A DNA stretch of 64,000 bases from Selaginella moellendorffii (lineage: Eukaryota > Streptophyta > Lycopodiopsida > Selaginellales > Selaginellaceae). A model generated the notes under the pieces. That model was not told the origin of the DNA, did not search any database, and was given only the letters and a program-made list of their open reading frames with translations. Positions 34,970 to 49,028 of the stretch are shown in pieces. Every line of letters begins with the position of its first letter. Positions within the stretch are counted from its first letter, which is position 1. The translations under genes were made by a program, and so were the position numbers. Where the stretch lies: contig NW_003314261.1 in NCBI RefSeq assembly GCF_000143415.4, forward strand, positions 5,988,822 through 6,052,821. The letters run 5' to 3'.

Positions 34970-35893
34970 CATAAACCTTTGAAATAATGACACTGACATT
35001 ACTTGTGTTGCTTGATTGATAATCAAGTCATTGTGATACTTATATCATATCCATGTGATAATAAGCAATGTGTTTACAAAGTTGCTTGGTTAAATGATGA
35101 TCAACCCCAAAGTAGTTGATGGTGAAGCTAGTCTATTTGCATGTAGTAGCATTGTAGTAGCTTTGACTAGATTCTTGATGGTGGTCCATTATGCTAAGCT
35201 TAAGTTGGTTCCTTGTTCCTTGAGAGTTTGCTCATTAGGTGTTGGAAAAGTATTATAACATTTATTTGTTATAGCTCATTAGTTGATCCGTTAACACTTG
35301 GAGTAGATTATTGGATGGAGAAAATGTGTAGTTGAGGCATTGACATCGCTAGCACTTGTGTTAGTGGAAGTGACATTGTTGTTTCAAGTGATGAGGATTT
35401 TCCTTAGAGCTTGATTTTCCATGTCATTTTTCTTGTTAGTGTTTTGGCTTCACATTATATCTTTAAGGTGATTGAAGAAAAGTGTTAGTGCAATGTGGAT
35501 ATCTGAAAATATGGTCTTCGTGATCAAGCCTTGGATGTTCATTTTGCATTTTTGTGGATATCAGTGTTGGATATCGGAAGTATGGGCAAAAAGATGTTCG
35601 AGGCTTAAGTATACTTTGGGTTATGAGAATTTGTGTTGAGGTGAACCTATGTGAAGTTGTTTGTAGGAGGATGTTGGTTGAATTTTTTGAAAGTTTGCAT
35701 TCCTGGACTGAGAGTCATTCTTTCTCTAGGATGGAAATTTTTCCACAAATTTTCTTAGACTTTTCTAATGGCTGATCTATTGATCACTTTGCTCGAAAAC
35801 TAATCTATTTTCGTACACCAATATAAACTAGTGAAGGAGTTGGAGTTGACTTTGGTTGGCTTAAACCTGAGTAGGTAGTTTGTATGATGCGAC

Positions 35894-36092
35894 CCGAAAG
35901 GGATGCTGACTTTTGGAGCTAAGGCAATTGAGTTGGATAGAGTCTGGAGTTAGTGTAGAAAAGTGACCCTTATGCCTTTCTTCTATAGCGTTCCGAAAGG
36001 GATGTTGACTTTTGGAGCTAAGGCAATTGAGTTGGATAGAGTCTGGAGTTAGTGTAGAAAAGTGACCCTTATGCCTTTCTTCTGTAGCGTTG
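35894..36092 (+). repeat. Two tandem 99-bp units
   Basis: CCGAAAGGGATGCTGACTTT recurs 99 bp later as CCGAAAGGGATGTTGACTTT, and the rest of the unit is nearly identical. It lies inside the LARD interior. Confidence 0.85.
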
Positions 36093-39000
36093 TGCTTGGT
36101 GGCAGGTTGCACCTTGCATTTCGTTAAACTCTATGTGAGTAGTGAGCTCTCACTGATCTTGACTTGGTCTTAGTGGTCTTGCGCCTTGGCTAAGGAAGGT
36201 GATGTCCAACTTAGTTGTTTGTGGTTGAAATGTTGGTACCTGTACTATAGTTTTGTCTATGAGGAGGTTGTGTACTGATATGAGTTCATCTCATGTGTAA
36301 GCTCCTAAGTTTGGACTTCCCGAGAGGTCACCCAACCCAATACTATTCAAACCCAATGACACTTAACTTCAAGTATCCCAAGACCCTTGACCGATTGGAA
36401 AAGGGGGTGCATTCTTATTCATGGGCCCTTTCCCTCTATATTTAAACCCCATGGATCGTCTCTCGAGTCGTTCTCTTTGGTTGCTTACATCATGGTCTTC
36501 ACTTTGGTTTTAGTTGAGTGTTGATCATGCATAGCTAGCCTCTTCAAGGCATGCTCAAAGCTAGTGGTTAAATGCATTAGTGAGCTTGTCGCAGTTGAGT
36601 TGGATTCGAGTGGTCATTTGGTTTGTGCTTGTCCATGAACCTTTACTTTATGCCTGAGGTATTATGTTCATGTTGGACAAATATATGACTCGATGGCATG
36701 AGTTTAGTGTTTGGGTCTCGTGAAAGCAAGTTGAAGAGTAATTATTGGTTGCTTTGCAACTAGTGGTTGCTTATAGACTTCATCCAGGATTGTGACACTT
36801 GCTTCACTCGATAATGATTTAGCGGTGATAGACTTGCTTACTGGATGGTGTTGCGAAGGATCATGTTGTTAGGCTTGCATGGTTTTTCTATGTTGGCATA
36901 TCGATTCTACCTCTGTTGATATCATTTAGTTGCGTTTAGTTTGTGGTGTTGGATTTCATTGAATCTTGGATGTGGTGCATCACTTCTTGATGAAGTGTTA
37001 TCTGTAACTAAGTTTTGCTGAAGGATTAGTCTCGAATACTGACTAAAGTATCTTCAACTTTGGTTAGCTTAGTTGTTGGAGAGCTTTGAGTGGTGATTCA
37101 CTCTTGCTTTTTTCTAGCTTTGTTATGATGTTGATAGCATTGAAGTGATACCTTGTCGTTGACATTATTAATGTTGAGATTCAAGTGAGATGAAATGTCT
37201 ATCCTTAGGATTAATATTGAGTTTCATTACTCTCAATAGAGATGGTGTTGATGATTTGGTTGTAGCTTTGTGTTATTAGCATTTGCACATTTGCTAGTTA
37301 GCAATTATGTTAACGTTCAAATGAACTAAGTGGCAAGTTTGAGTTAGTTGTGTTCTAGATGAGATTATTTAGTAGGGGTTGAGCTTTGAGCTTTTCCTTG
37401 AAAAGTGATTCAGTCATGAACCATGCTAACTCTACAAGTGGAAAGGTTAGTAATCGATATTGGAATATTTGAATTCTTATAGGATTTTAGTTGGAATATA
37501 TCGATCATTAATGATTCTTCTTGTGCTTGTTATGAAGTGAGTTACGTCTTGCTATAGATGGATTCATAAAGGATCATTTAGTGATCACTTATTGAGCATA
37601 ACTCCATTGTGCTTGGCTTTTGAATTGATGCAGATATGCTCTTCATTAGCTTTTGCATTATGAAGTTTGGCTTATGGATATGTTGAGGAGGATATTGTGG
37701 GTTGTACCATGATTTCTCTTTAGCATTGAAGTTACTTCCTGTGAGACTCGTGATCATTATTCGGCAAGATTTGGCTATAAACTTTTTCAAGCTTTTAATT
37801 CTTTGAGTTTTATGCTTATTGTTTCATTTGTTAGAAGTTGTTAGGGTAGGCATTTTGGCTCATTAGCTTCGATGTTGAAGTTGGCTTTTGCATCTAACAA
37901 TCATTGGTGATGATTGACTATCATCTAGGATAATTGATTATCGTTGTCGAAAGTTTTGCTTAATTGTTGTTGGTATAGAATGATTTGCTATTCTTCGGGA
38001 TAGTAGATTCCTTTTTTGACGATGATTATGCATCTCTCTTTTTGATAGAATGATTGATGATCTTTCATGATGGTTAATGTTCTCTTTGATGGCTTTTGGC
38101 AATACCACTTGTATTTTGTAGTTTGCTTTGGATTGATCTCTTGGGTTTGAGCCATCAGTAGGATGTTACTGACACTTGCTTGAGCAACTCTAGTTCCTTA
38201 ATATTGTTGAATGGGATATATTCAGATTGGCTAGTGTGATGGTTGGCATAAATGCTATGTTTGTTGGTCTTGCAGCATTCATTCTGTTCTATTGATTATT
38301 GCTCAAGTTAGTTCTGATAGATTGGGATGTTATTTCCTTTGGGTGATACATTCGCGAGCATTATGTTTGTCAGTCAATGATACTTTGTGTTCTTTGAGTT
38401 ATCTTTCATAAGTTGTTTGGCATACTGTCTGCCATCTTCAATAGTGCAGTTTCATCATTGTGTTTCCTTGATGATATACTTGCTATTGAATTTTGTTAGA
38501 TGGTGATTCCTATGTTTACCAATTATGATGATCTTGGTGGTTTCTATACTATACTACTGGTTTATCAGATGATAACTTACTTGGAATACTTTTGTGTTCT
38601 AATCTAAGCTATATTCATTGATAATTAAGTTTCTCAAATATCATTGTCTATGACTTTGATATTGTTCATCTATTGATCTTTGAGTTTGGGCCAGTATAGG
38701 CAAACTAGCTTTGGCACTTCGTGTGCATGGTGAAATCTCTAGTCATGGGGTAGCTACTGTCGATTAGTCATATAACCCGCCTCTTTGTCGATGTTCCTTA
38801 TTTCGTTAAAAAGGGCGTGATCGTGTAAACAACTCTAACTGCCTATTTACAGTAGTCTATCTAAACCTTACCGACGAGTTTGGTTTCTTTGCTTATGAGG
38901 GTTGGGGCCTCTGGCTTCTTTCTCTGTGTCCCTACGGGCAGGGGCGTATCACACTTTTGTAAGCTGGGTGACTCCCAGAGCAGCAAGGGTGGCTAACTCT

Positions 39001-39199
39001 GTTGGTCGTTTCCTTGTCGGCGACGGCCGGAAGGTGTCTGAGCTGGTAGCGCATCCGCGTTAGACAAAAAGGTTGCTCCTTAAATCATTTAAGTTGGTGC
39101 ATTTCTCACATAGTGTGAGTACTGTGAATTTTTTCTGAAGTTGTTTCCTTGGCGGTATTTTAAACTCGAGTATGCATCGATGAGGACGTCGATCTTCCC

Positions 39200-39212
39200 A
39201 AGGGGGGGAGAG
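39200..39212 (+). other. Polypurine tract of LARD-like element
   Basis: AAGGGGGGGAGAG directly before the right LTR start TGTTGCG. Confidence 0.85.
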
Positions 39213-40048
39213 TGTTGCGAATATGACTTCAGGTATCAAAAGTTACCTGTCGGCCAGTCTTTACGGACACTCTTACCTTACTGCCACGATGGCAGGAGGT
39301 CAGTATTGCTGATTCCCTTTATCAGCCCCTCTTGTTCAAGTGTTAGTTTACTAGGCTTAGCACCTATACGTAGCTAGATGGACATAAAGTTGGAACTCCT
39401 ATGTGTTTCTAGCTGAGCATACTCGGCCTGGCTCTTAGTTCTCTTTTGCTCTGTCTTGCACTGGCTTGACAAGAACCCTTGCGTATTGAGATTAGTCCCT
39501 CAATATCGCTGGATGATAGCTTACCGTGTCTGCCAAACACCCTCGCTATTATGCCCTTTGTGTTAGTCTCATCTCGGTCCCAAATGCTATTGCTCATTTG
39601 GCATATAAGCTCTATTTCGTTAAAGTGGGAATTGTCATTATCCCACTTGTAAAATAAGGTTTCCAAACCTTTATATAGTATATAAATATAACAAAATTCA
39701 ACTGCATTGAGGCACATGCCATTTTATTTTAAACAAGGAAATGTCTACTCAATCACTTCTCCTCCCCCTGCCACTGCTTCACCTCTCTCTTCTCCTTGTC
39801 ATCGTCGTCTAATTTCTTTCCATCCTTTTAATATTGGCTCAGTTGCTCCGATTCTAGGTGGAGCCCAAGTCCCCATTCAATCTTTACTTTCCCCTTATTA
39901 ATAAAACAACTTCGTAGACTTCCAATAACATGCTGTAACACTTCTAGTATAATGCAAATCCTTTTAAAAAATTGTCTTTTAATATTAATACAATGGCATG
40001 GAACCCCATGCCATAATAAGTTACATTTTTAAATAAATACATGCCATC

Positions 40049-43000
40049 TCAGACTGTTATTTTTTGCCTCCAACGCCTATACAATAATCTTGGAATTTCA
40101 TCACTCTCCACACTATCAGGATTTAAACCCAATAGTAATGCCATCTCTTCTCTAATACATCCACGCTCATGTTCAATGGTCGAAGAACCCATCCGGTTGA
40201 GTAGATTATGGAGATGCGGATAGTGCTTGGCTAGACAATATACATGTCATAAATGATGACTGGTGTCTATCTGATCAAATGGCTTCTAATATACCGTTCC
40301 ATCTGCCATTTGGTTGATTTCTGCAGCCACCTCCTAAACTGGCCGGTTCTCTATCACTATCGCTCCAAGCCGTTTTGCAAGGTCCCCCAGAACATACGGT
40401 TTCTTCTCCCTAGTTTCCATACTGCAAGAGATGGGGTGCACTGCATATGTGTGCGTGTTCGCTGCAGTTTTAATCGGCGAGTCATCGATGATGAAGATTT
40501 CACTTGACCTAGCAGTCCGGTTCATCACTACAGCCTCTGGCTTGACGAAGATGGGCTTGCTACCCCTCACATGGACCATAGTCAAGCAATCCTCCTGCGT
40601 TAGGAGAAAGTCAAATGGTAATATTACTCGCGTCTAATCGTGCATCATCTATAGCAACGTTAATGCATTGTGGCACATCATGGATGTCCAAACTCCTAAT
40701 TGCAAATTGAACCCGGCCCTCTGTTTTAAGTGTCGCATGGTCATTATTAGATCCCGCAGTTTCTCCCGTGTGATTAATGTGAATCTGTCTCTTTTGACCA
40801 ACTTGCGACCGCAGGCTTTGGAGGGTGCAATGACATTTAAGGACGAGCCACGCTTATGGGAGAAAAGGACACCGTTCAGATCAAAAACGATACAGTACCT
40901 TCGCCGTGACTCTAAAATGAAATGCGTCAGCATAAAAAATGGTACAAGTCAATTTTACCATCTACAATATTAGCGAATGGTGCACCCGATGGTCGTTGAG
41001 AGGGTTTTGGTCGAGGAAACGTGAAGGGCGGAAATACTCTCCTCTGCAATGTGGGGTCAATCGCATCCGATGGCGTGTGGGCACATGCCATTTCAGTTGT
41101 AGACTCTGGTACAACTGGCTCAACAGTGGCATGGGGTGGTTCCGATGGCGTGTGATCACACACCATTTCAGCTGGTGCCTCCGTTGGCAAAGTGGACATG
41201 ACTGAACAGGCAGCAGGGGCGGTGTAGGGAGGTTCCAACGGTGCGTAGTCAGACGATTGGGCACACATTGAGTCCGTTGGAAATGAGGATACGACTGGCT
41301 CGGCGGCTGGGGCGGCCTCATGCGGGTCCAATGGTGCCTGGTCACCGTTAGTTGGATATGTGGACAAGATTGACTCAGTGGTATGGGCAGCATCAAGTGG
41401 AGCGTGGTCAGCTTGCTTGGTGTTGATATGGATAGTAGCCTCCACCACCTCTGATGACTCTTGCAGGCAAGTAGAGTCCACTGGTGGATCCATATACATG
41501 TCCAAATATCTCCCTTCGATTGAGATGGTATCCTCCCTACTGGCTACTAAAAACAAACTCATTAGCACATTGAATCAACTATACTGTATTTACCATCAAC
41601 TGCTATTGAGGAACTAGGACCGATATCACTTGGGCACACTGCTGATTCTGAAGGATTGGACATACGTTTCAACCCTTGCTTGGCACTATCCTTCCTCGAC
41701 ACTAAAGGCTAGAGTTTGTATCTTAATTCAACTGAATAATCTCTACTTACCATTTGCTCTGCGACCTACATGGACAATGTTAGAAATGGTAAAAGGTTAG
41801 GAATGGATGTACTATTATTTACCTGATGGTTTGTCTTGTATGACCTTCCTACGCTGCTCTTTGGCCACCTCAGGCTGGCCATCGTCGTCATCATCGTCGT
41901 TGTCGTTATTGTGATCGTCACCATTGTGAGGACCATCCAAGTCCTCTTCGTCCTCCTCTTCTTCGTCCTTCTCTTCTTTGTCCTCCTCTTCGTCCTTCTG
42001 CTCTTCCTGCTCATTATCTTTCTCTGGCTCCTCATCCCCCTCCTGCATTTCTTCCATAGGCTGCTCAGGCTGGATGGCTTGTTCTTCCAGGACCATCTTG
42101 GGAAAATCATCTGGCCGAGTCTCCATCTCAAAATACAAGACATCCATAGCCTGTTTTAGTGCATGACCTAGGACCGTATCCTCACCCGACTGTCTTAACA
42201 TGGTTTCTGCACGTTCTTGCACCCTTCGAAGACGACGAGATGAGAAAAACGTGGCCCTGACTTGAAAAGCATCCCTCATCCATTGTACCTCTCCATTGAG
42301 ATTGGGGAAGGGGAGTCCGCCATAGGAATCTGAGTCAGGAGGTGGTGACTGGCTGCTTTCCCACACACACCATAACCACAAGGCATTATCTATCATCTTT
42401 TCGTTGCCCTTCTTCCTTTTCGAATCAAACGCCTCTGATCCCGACAACTGTCCAACGTGCTTTCGCTTTTTATGACCACTGTCAGTTTGAGCTTGGCTGG
42501 TGCTTGCCTGTTTTGCCTTTGAAGAAGTGTCTTCTACAAGGAATGGCATGAGACCACACGCCATTGCAAATATAATTTGTACCTCCTTTTTTCCTATTGC
42601 TTGTCTATTTGTCCTTCTTCGACGCACCACCAGTGCGCTTTTCAGTCCTCGTGTCTGAATATTCACAACGATCTATAATCAAAATGGCGTGAGGCCTCAC
42701 GTGACCTTACCTTGTGCAGGTTGTGAGCTCGGCCCAACATGGGTATCTTCAACAGTAGCTGTTAACGCCGTTTCAGCATCTGGGGGTGGCCACGCTCCTG
42801 CATACAGAGCTTGTGAGATAACATTTAAACTTAAAGTGCGTACTCACCAGGTTCGCAGAGAAGATACTGTTTTTCTTTGGCAACTGTAATTATATGCTCC
42901 ATTGAAGTCACCTCTTCAATGGAGTTTGTCACCGCAACACACAGGACACCCTTGGGTAGTGCGGCTCGAAAGAATTGTCCGCCGCAGTTGTACTCGACAA

Positions 43001-45648
43001 CGCATTTGCCCTTGGAGTCGGAAGTAGGTGACCCACCCGCTATTGCGTTGAAGACCCAGTTGAGCATTTCCCATGCTGCACCTGGAGCTTTCTCTGGATT
43101 CGAAAGCTCCATAGCCGTCTTCAGTTCCTCAGGCACGGGTAAATTGACCTCCCTCAGATCAATTCGATCGGTCTTGTCGAACGAAGCTAGGAAGTCACTC
43201 CAGTCCCACTCTGCTGCAGGACCAATAACAAGGGCGAGTGTGAAGATGCAGACATTCATCGGTATCTTCTTCTTAGCCATTATCCCATGGATCTCCTGCA
43301 TCTCCTTGCCTTTCAACCGAGCCTTCACCTCGTTCAAGGCCTTCCAGAACTTGTGATAGGATTCGGAGTCATAGATCATATAGTGGACTAAAGATTCCAC
43401 CTCCGCAAGTCCCACCATTAAGTCAATGATGGAGTTGACTTTGTCTGCATGAGTGATCTCCTCGTTTGTGAAGTCCATCACACAAAAGATGTTCTTGACC
43501 TGCTCATCTCCGCGGGAAACGATGCTCCTCCACCTTTGATCCTCATCCGAATTCAAGTATACCCGGTAAGGTTCTCGATAGGCCTCTGCTGCGGGGTCGA
43601 GCTGTTTCTGAAGCCGACGGTCGACATCAATCTTAATGAAATTTGGATACTGATCCAACTTCTCAGCTTTACTTTTCGTGGCATCCCGCAGCAGATCGAT
43701 GAACTTGGGGGCCCCCTTCATGTACTCGTCGATGTCTTCATTTGACAACTCCAGCTCTTCCATCATCTCTTGCGTGGTGTCGATGCTCACCCTCTCCACG
43801 GCCACTTGCTCGAAGATCCAATCCTTCAATAGCGCACGAGCTCTCAGAGTCGTGCACAAGTCTTCGTATGTCACAATATGGTCGGGAGTCATTTTGGTCT
43901 TGTTGAAGACTACCTCACCACGTAGAAGAGCATTAGCCACTGTCAGAAGGTCGTCATCGTCTAGAGACCGCGAGAAATGCAAGGCGTTGAGCTTCAAATC
44001 ATTGGGCTTCCGGCCGTCCTCCACACCCATTGAGTTTGGCAACTCCCCGTCATGGTACCTCCTCAGCACATCTACCCATTTGTCAAAAAAACCTTTTTTG
44101 TCGCGAGTAGAATGTTATGGATGCTGAGTGTGTCATTGACCCCCAGTGTTTTCGAGAGAAGACTCAAGAATTCCTGCAATGGAAATGGCGTGAGGCCACA
44201 TGCTATGCCACATGCAACGAGGCTTACCTGCCAGGCGCTAGTTGCTAGTGCACGTCCTTGTCCTGGTTTTTGTGGCTTCTTCAGTTGAACCCAGAGCTTC
44301 CGTGTTCGTGCCAATGTCTCGTGCAGACCCGATTTGTAGCACGTTTCTTGCTTGACATTCTGCGCATGGGAGATGGATATGATAGATCGGAGGGGCGAGT
44401 TGCCTTTTATTAGACGGACAACTCTTGTCTTGAAGACTTTCTTCACCTCCTCGCCCACCATAATATCCACAACTATTTCTTGCATCGCTAAGCTAGAATG
44501 CTGCCCGGAGACGGCATAGAACCGGATGTTCTGATCGTCCAACACCTTCCTATTGATCAAGTCTGGAAACCTCGTCTCGCCCTTCATTGTTCGGTAGTAG
44601 GGGATCACGTCTGTGATGTCGGGTGTTATTGGACTTGCCAGCATCTTCTGCTTCAGTTTCTCCACCCATTCATCAGATACTAGCCTGTGGTTGTATTTGC
44701 TTTGGATGTCGATACGGCTCACGTCGATTGTATATACTTTGTTGGAATAGTAACAAGTACTATTATCTGCGACGATTTTTGCTACCTTTTCTTGCTCTTT
44801 CTACTCTTTGCAGCTCTTCTTTTTGGTGGGTGTAGTGTACGAACCCGAGGCAATGGCATCACCGAGTAGCTTATTTTTTGGACCAGGAGAATCAGACGTC
44901 GGCTTGAGCTTGACCACCCTTTTCTGCTTCGGGGTAGTTTCCAGATCGACCCCCTTCCCCTTCGCTTCACAAACTGGAGGCACTCTCAACGGCTTAATGT
45001 TGGAATATAGTTTTTGAACATCGCCGTAGGTGAGGTCCGTGGATTCCATGTGATCTTCATAGACCCGCAGCGTCTTTGAAATTGTAGGCCTCCTGGACAA
45101 CCTCTCCCTAGCTCCCTCTAGGAATTCCTCATAGCTGCTGCCCCCCTCTGGGAAGCCACTAGGATGTGCAACGTGGATCTTGAAGGCGGACACTGTCTCT
45201 ACCACAAGTGCCAGTCCATATTCTTGCATGGAACTGCATGGAGTGTCTGTCACTTGGATGAGGATCCCCATGCATTCTTTTCTCCCACCATCTGTGTTGT
45301 ACAGCCTCAGATCCTCGCCTTCCATCCCGAAAGTCCAACTGGTGAGCTCCTCCCCCTTCTCTGCATCCACATTGACAGTGGCTGGAAGAAGAACGCAATT
45401 CCTCGCCTGTTCAGAAATGCACAACAATTAGAGCTGACAGATGAAAAGCTAGCAGCTGGAAATAATGTGAGGCCACACGCCATTCACCACTGCATTAGAT
45501 GTCTTGAGGCTGCATCCTAAGATGGCGTGAGGCTACACGCCATCTGTAACCGGACTGCACTCGAGAGCCCAATCGGTGCATGCCAATGTTGCTATTGAAT
45601 GGCATATGGCCTCATGCCATTTTCTACTTGGCCTAAAAGACTTACCAT
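40049..45648 (-). pseudogene. ParB-HAD gene, copy 2, decayed
   Basis: Colinear with the intact gene at 5081-10703, with the same ATG position at an exon end (45648-45646). Nonsense codons: TAG at 44803-44801 in the Lys-rich stretch before the ParB-like domain, and TAG at 40636-40634 and 40336-40334 plus TGA at 40249-40247 in the HAD part. A frameshift lies in a poly-A/T stretch near 44090. The intron between the exons corresponding to 7447 and 7399 has lost its donor GT (now AT) and most of its length, palindrome included, near 42360-42390. The HAD signature FDLNGVLF and the ParB-like motifs remain readable. Confidence 0.8.
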
Positions 45649-46308
45649 TTGAAGCCGAATGGAGGCGTGACAATCGAGGCCGGACTCACTGGCGAATGTG
45701 CACTGTGTGTGCAGCGGATCGTAGCAGCAAGGCTACTCTACCACTTACAGTTGGAGAGTGGCGCTGAAATCTCCCGGGACGCCAAGTGGGCTGCGTGTGG
45801 GTGGCGGAGTGGGCGGCAGAGTTGGCGGCGAAGTTACAAACTGGGTGTGTCTTGAAGTGGACGCCGATGCACACGAGCGCGATGCGAGCGCGAGTGTGAT
45901 GCAAGCGCGAGTGGACGCCGATGCACACAAGAAACCTGTAGAGAAGGTAGATGAGCGCGAATGTGAGCGTGATCGCGAGTGGGAGCGCGAGTGTGCGAGC
46001 GCGAGTACGATGCAAAACCTAACCTCACACGCGCGAAATGTCACGACGGTTGGTAATCCCGCCACGTCATCATTCCTCGGACTTGGGCGCCACCATTAAT
46101 TTCTGGATCACCGCGCGCATGCATGCACGTGAAATCCAAAAGAAATCCGCAACGTCATCATTCCTTGGACTGCATGCACGCGAAATCCAAAAGAAAGATC
46201 ATGATTGGGATATCATTTAATACCCTCGCTATATTTATACCATGCATGATTGGATATTCCAAAGCATCTTATATTTCCAAAAATGCCAGATGTTCAGCTA
46301 AATAAAGA

Positions 46309-46554
46309 ATGGTATACAATGTCCTTCTTGATGACCCTGCAAAGAAGCATCTCGATCGGACACCACATGAGACCACACGAGCCTTACAATATTTCAGGGA
46401 CATTTGCCATAGATTCGACCGTTATTTTGCTCCAAAATTCTACAGTTTGGTGTGCATTGACCTTTCCATCGACACTGCAAAGGGACATCACAATCAGATG
46501 CGGGATCACAAGAAACCAACTTCACTAACTCTGGTTTCACCAAGATCTACGTAA
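46309..46554 (+). CDS. Conserved 81-residue ORF or exon, unit 1 of copy 2
   Basis: Same length and ends as 11578-11823, with a few replacements (RALQYFRDICHRFD). The upstream part of this unit is deleted: it follows AAATAAAG rather than a pyrimidine-rich acceptor. Function unknown. Confidence 0.25.
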   Translation: MVYNVLLDDPAKKHLDRTPHETTRALQYFRDICHRFDRYFAPKFYSLVCIDLSIDTAKGHHNQMRDHKKPTSLTLVSPRST

Positions 46555-47160
46555 GGAGTTATGAAATGAAAGGACCCTCTCTATTGAAATGTGTTTATGG
46601 TCCTGACATATCAAAGGATTTTGCATCAAGTTCTGTATTTGCATGTTTATCAAGCTACTGAATTGCTAAACCCTAAACCCTAAACATGTGGCAAATGCTG
46701 TGTGAAGAAAGATGCCCTTTTTGGGTAAATGCTGTAAGAGGCAGATGCCGAGCAATTACACGGCGAATAATCTTGGCGCGGATCGCTGACATGGCATGGC
46801 AAAGTTCAAATCACTGACATGGCACAGCTGGATCGAGGCAAGGACATGATGTGACAAAGTTCAACGTCCGACAGCAAAGTCTAGAAGCTACTCAGTTTGA
46901 AATTTGTCAGAGGAATTATAAGATCTGGTTTGTCAGAGGATTTGATGTGACGTTCAAGCGTGTGGGCTCATGCAATTTTGATCCCAAAAAATGCACCAAA
47001 AAATGCTCGGCGTCATCTGGCGTTATCTTTTGAATGGCGTGGGGCCGCATGCCATTTTCAGGGGCACATAGAAGTATATTCCTAGAATATTCTGACATGC
47101 GTGAGATTTTTTTTAGTTTTCTGGAGATCCAACCGTTAGATCGCAACTAGATTTTACAGA

Positions 47161-47406
47161 ATGGTATACAATGTCTTTCTTGATGACCTTGCAAAGAAGC
47201 ATCTCGATCGGACACCACATGAGACCACACGAGCCTTACAATATTTCAGGGACATTTGCCATAGATCCGACTGTTATTTTGCTCCAAGATTTTACAGTTT
47301 GGTGTGCATTGACCTTTCCATCGACACTGCAAAGGGACATCCCAATCAGATGCAGGATCACAAGAAACTAACTTCACTAACTTTGGTTTCACCAAGATCT
47401 ACGTAA
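47161..47406 (+). CDS. Conserved 81-residue ORF or exon, unit 2 of copy 2
   Basis: The most diverged of the four (MVYNVFLDDLAKKHL, GHPNQMQDHKKLT) yet still open over all 81 codons, and preceded by TTTTACAG. Function unknown. Confidence 0.3.
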   Translation: MVYNVFLDDLAKKHLDRTPHETTRALQYFRDICHRSDCYFAPRFYSLVCIDLSIDTAKGHPNQMQDHKKLTSLTLVSPRST

Positions 47407-48252
47407 GGAGTTATGAAATGAAAGGACCCTCTCTATTGAAATGTGTTTATGGTCCTGACATATCAAAGGATTTTGCATCAAGTTCTGTATTTGCATGTTT
47501 ATCAAGCTACTGAATTGCTAAACCCTAAACCCTAAACATGTGGCAAATGCTGCGTGAAGAAAGATGCCCTTTCTGGGCAAATGCTGTAAGAGGCAGATGC
47601 CGAGCAGATGTATTTCAGGCTAGCGAAGGGGACAAACGAAAGCTAGTTATAAACATGATGGGATGCAAATAGATTACTAGGTTGGTCCTGCGAAAATCAA
47701 AAACCATAATTGAAAACATTGAAAATGCAAAAAGAAAGGTTTATAATATTTTTGAATTTTAAGCAACCAGAGGAATGTAAGTAAGGCATGTGTTTGTAAG
47801 TTTAAAAATGCCTCAACCACTTAAATTCCCAAGTAAATAAAGCTGTTTCTATTTTTGGTACAAGTAAACTTTATAGCATGTGGGCTCATGCAATTTTGAA
47901 CCCAAAAATGCACCAAAAAATGCTTAACTAGCATTATTCTTTGAATGGCGTGTGGCCTTATATTGCCATAAATGGACGTACACACACAGCATAATTATTC
48001 CTTTACACGGCGAATAATCTTGGCGCGGATCGCTGACATGGCATGGTAAAGTTCGAATCACTGACATGGCACAGCTGGATCGAGGCAAGGACATGATGTG
48101 ACAAAGTTCAACCTCCGACAGCCAAGTCTAGAAGCTACTCAGTTTGAAATTTGTCAGAGGAATCATAAAATCTGGTTTGTCAGAGGATTTGATGTGACGT
48201 TCAAGCATGTGTTATTTTTGAATTCTCGAACTCATTCCTAGGTCTATCATTT

Positions 48253-48700
48253 TTGTGCGCCGTGTTCTTGGTTCCGCTGAGCGCAGTGAGCGCTGCTTGT
48301 GTAAGCGGCGTTGTGAGCTGTGGTTTATGCGTCTACGAGCGGTTGCAGCATTGCGAGCGGCAGTTTATGCGAGTGGCAGTTTGTGCGAGCGGCGCTACGA
48401 GCAGTTGCGGTGTTGCGAGCGGCACTACGAGTAGTTGCGGTGTTGCGAGCGGCACTGTCTTTGGTGTGGCTACCGCTTCCTCTTGATATTCAGCAGTGTG
48501 CGCTGCTTGTGTAAGCGGCGTTGTGAGCTGTGGTTTATGCGTCTACGAGCGGTTGCAGCATTGCGAGCGGCAGTTTATGCGGCTGGCAGTTTGTGCGAGC
48601 GGCGCTACGAGCAGTTGCGTTGTTGCGAGCGGCACTACGAGTAGTTGCGGTGTTGCGAGCGGCACTGTCTTTGGTGTGGCTACCGCTTCCTCTTGATATT
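48253..48700 (+). repeat. GC-rich GCGAGCGGC repeats, duplicated in copy 2
   Basis: About 200 bp from GCGCTGCTTGTGTAAGCGG to TACCGCTTCCTCTTGATATT is present twice in tandem (from about 48290 and 48500) but only once in copy 1 (13590-13803). It stands just upstream of the transposase gene, so it is likely part of its promoter or 5' UTR. Confidence 0.75.
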
Positions 48701-48818
48701 CAGCACTTGTGCTTCCTGGTATATTCACCATGTAATGGCTGAGGACCACATTTAGAAATGGCATGAGGCCACATGCCATCTTGGGCCCTTACAATTTCAT
48801 GGCTAGCAGGGGCCAAAG

Positions 48819-48877
48819 ATAGCGTGAGGCCTCATGCCATTAGTGGTACCACTAATGGCATGAGGCCTCATGCCAAT
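48819..48877. repeat. Double palindrome, about 59 bp
   Basis: Two copies of the 22-bp palindrome are arranged around AGTGGTACCACT, so the whole is one near-perfect inverted repeat centred on GGTACC. Each half is itself a palindrome, so either two small or one long hairpin can form. Copy 1 has only one palindrome in the matching place (13963). Confidence 0.85.
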
Positions 48878-49028
48878 TTTGTGAATGCGAAATTTCACGT
48901 GGGTGTCAATAGCATGTTTGAATAATGGCATGTGGCCTCATGCTATTGAGGTTTTTTCGTATGTTATGATTTAGGCCATTCTCCAATCATTTTTTGTATG
49001 GTCTTAACTTCTTTTTTGCACTTTCAGA

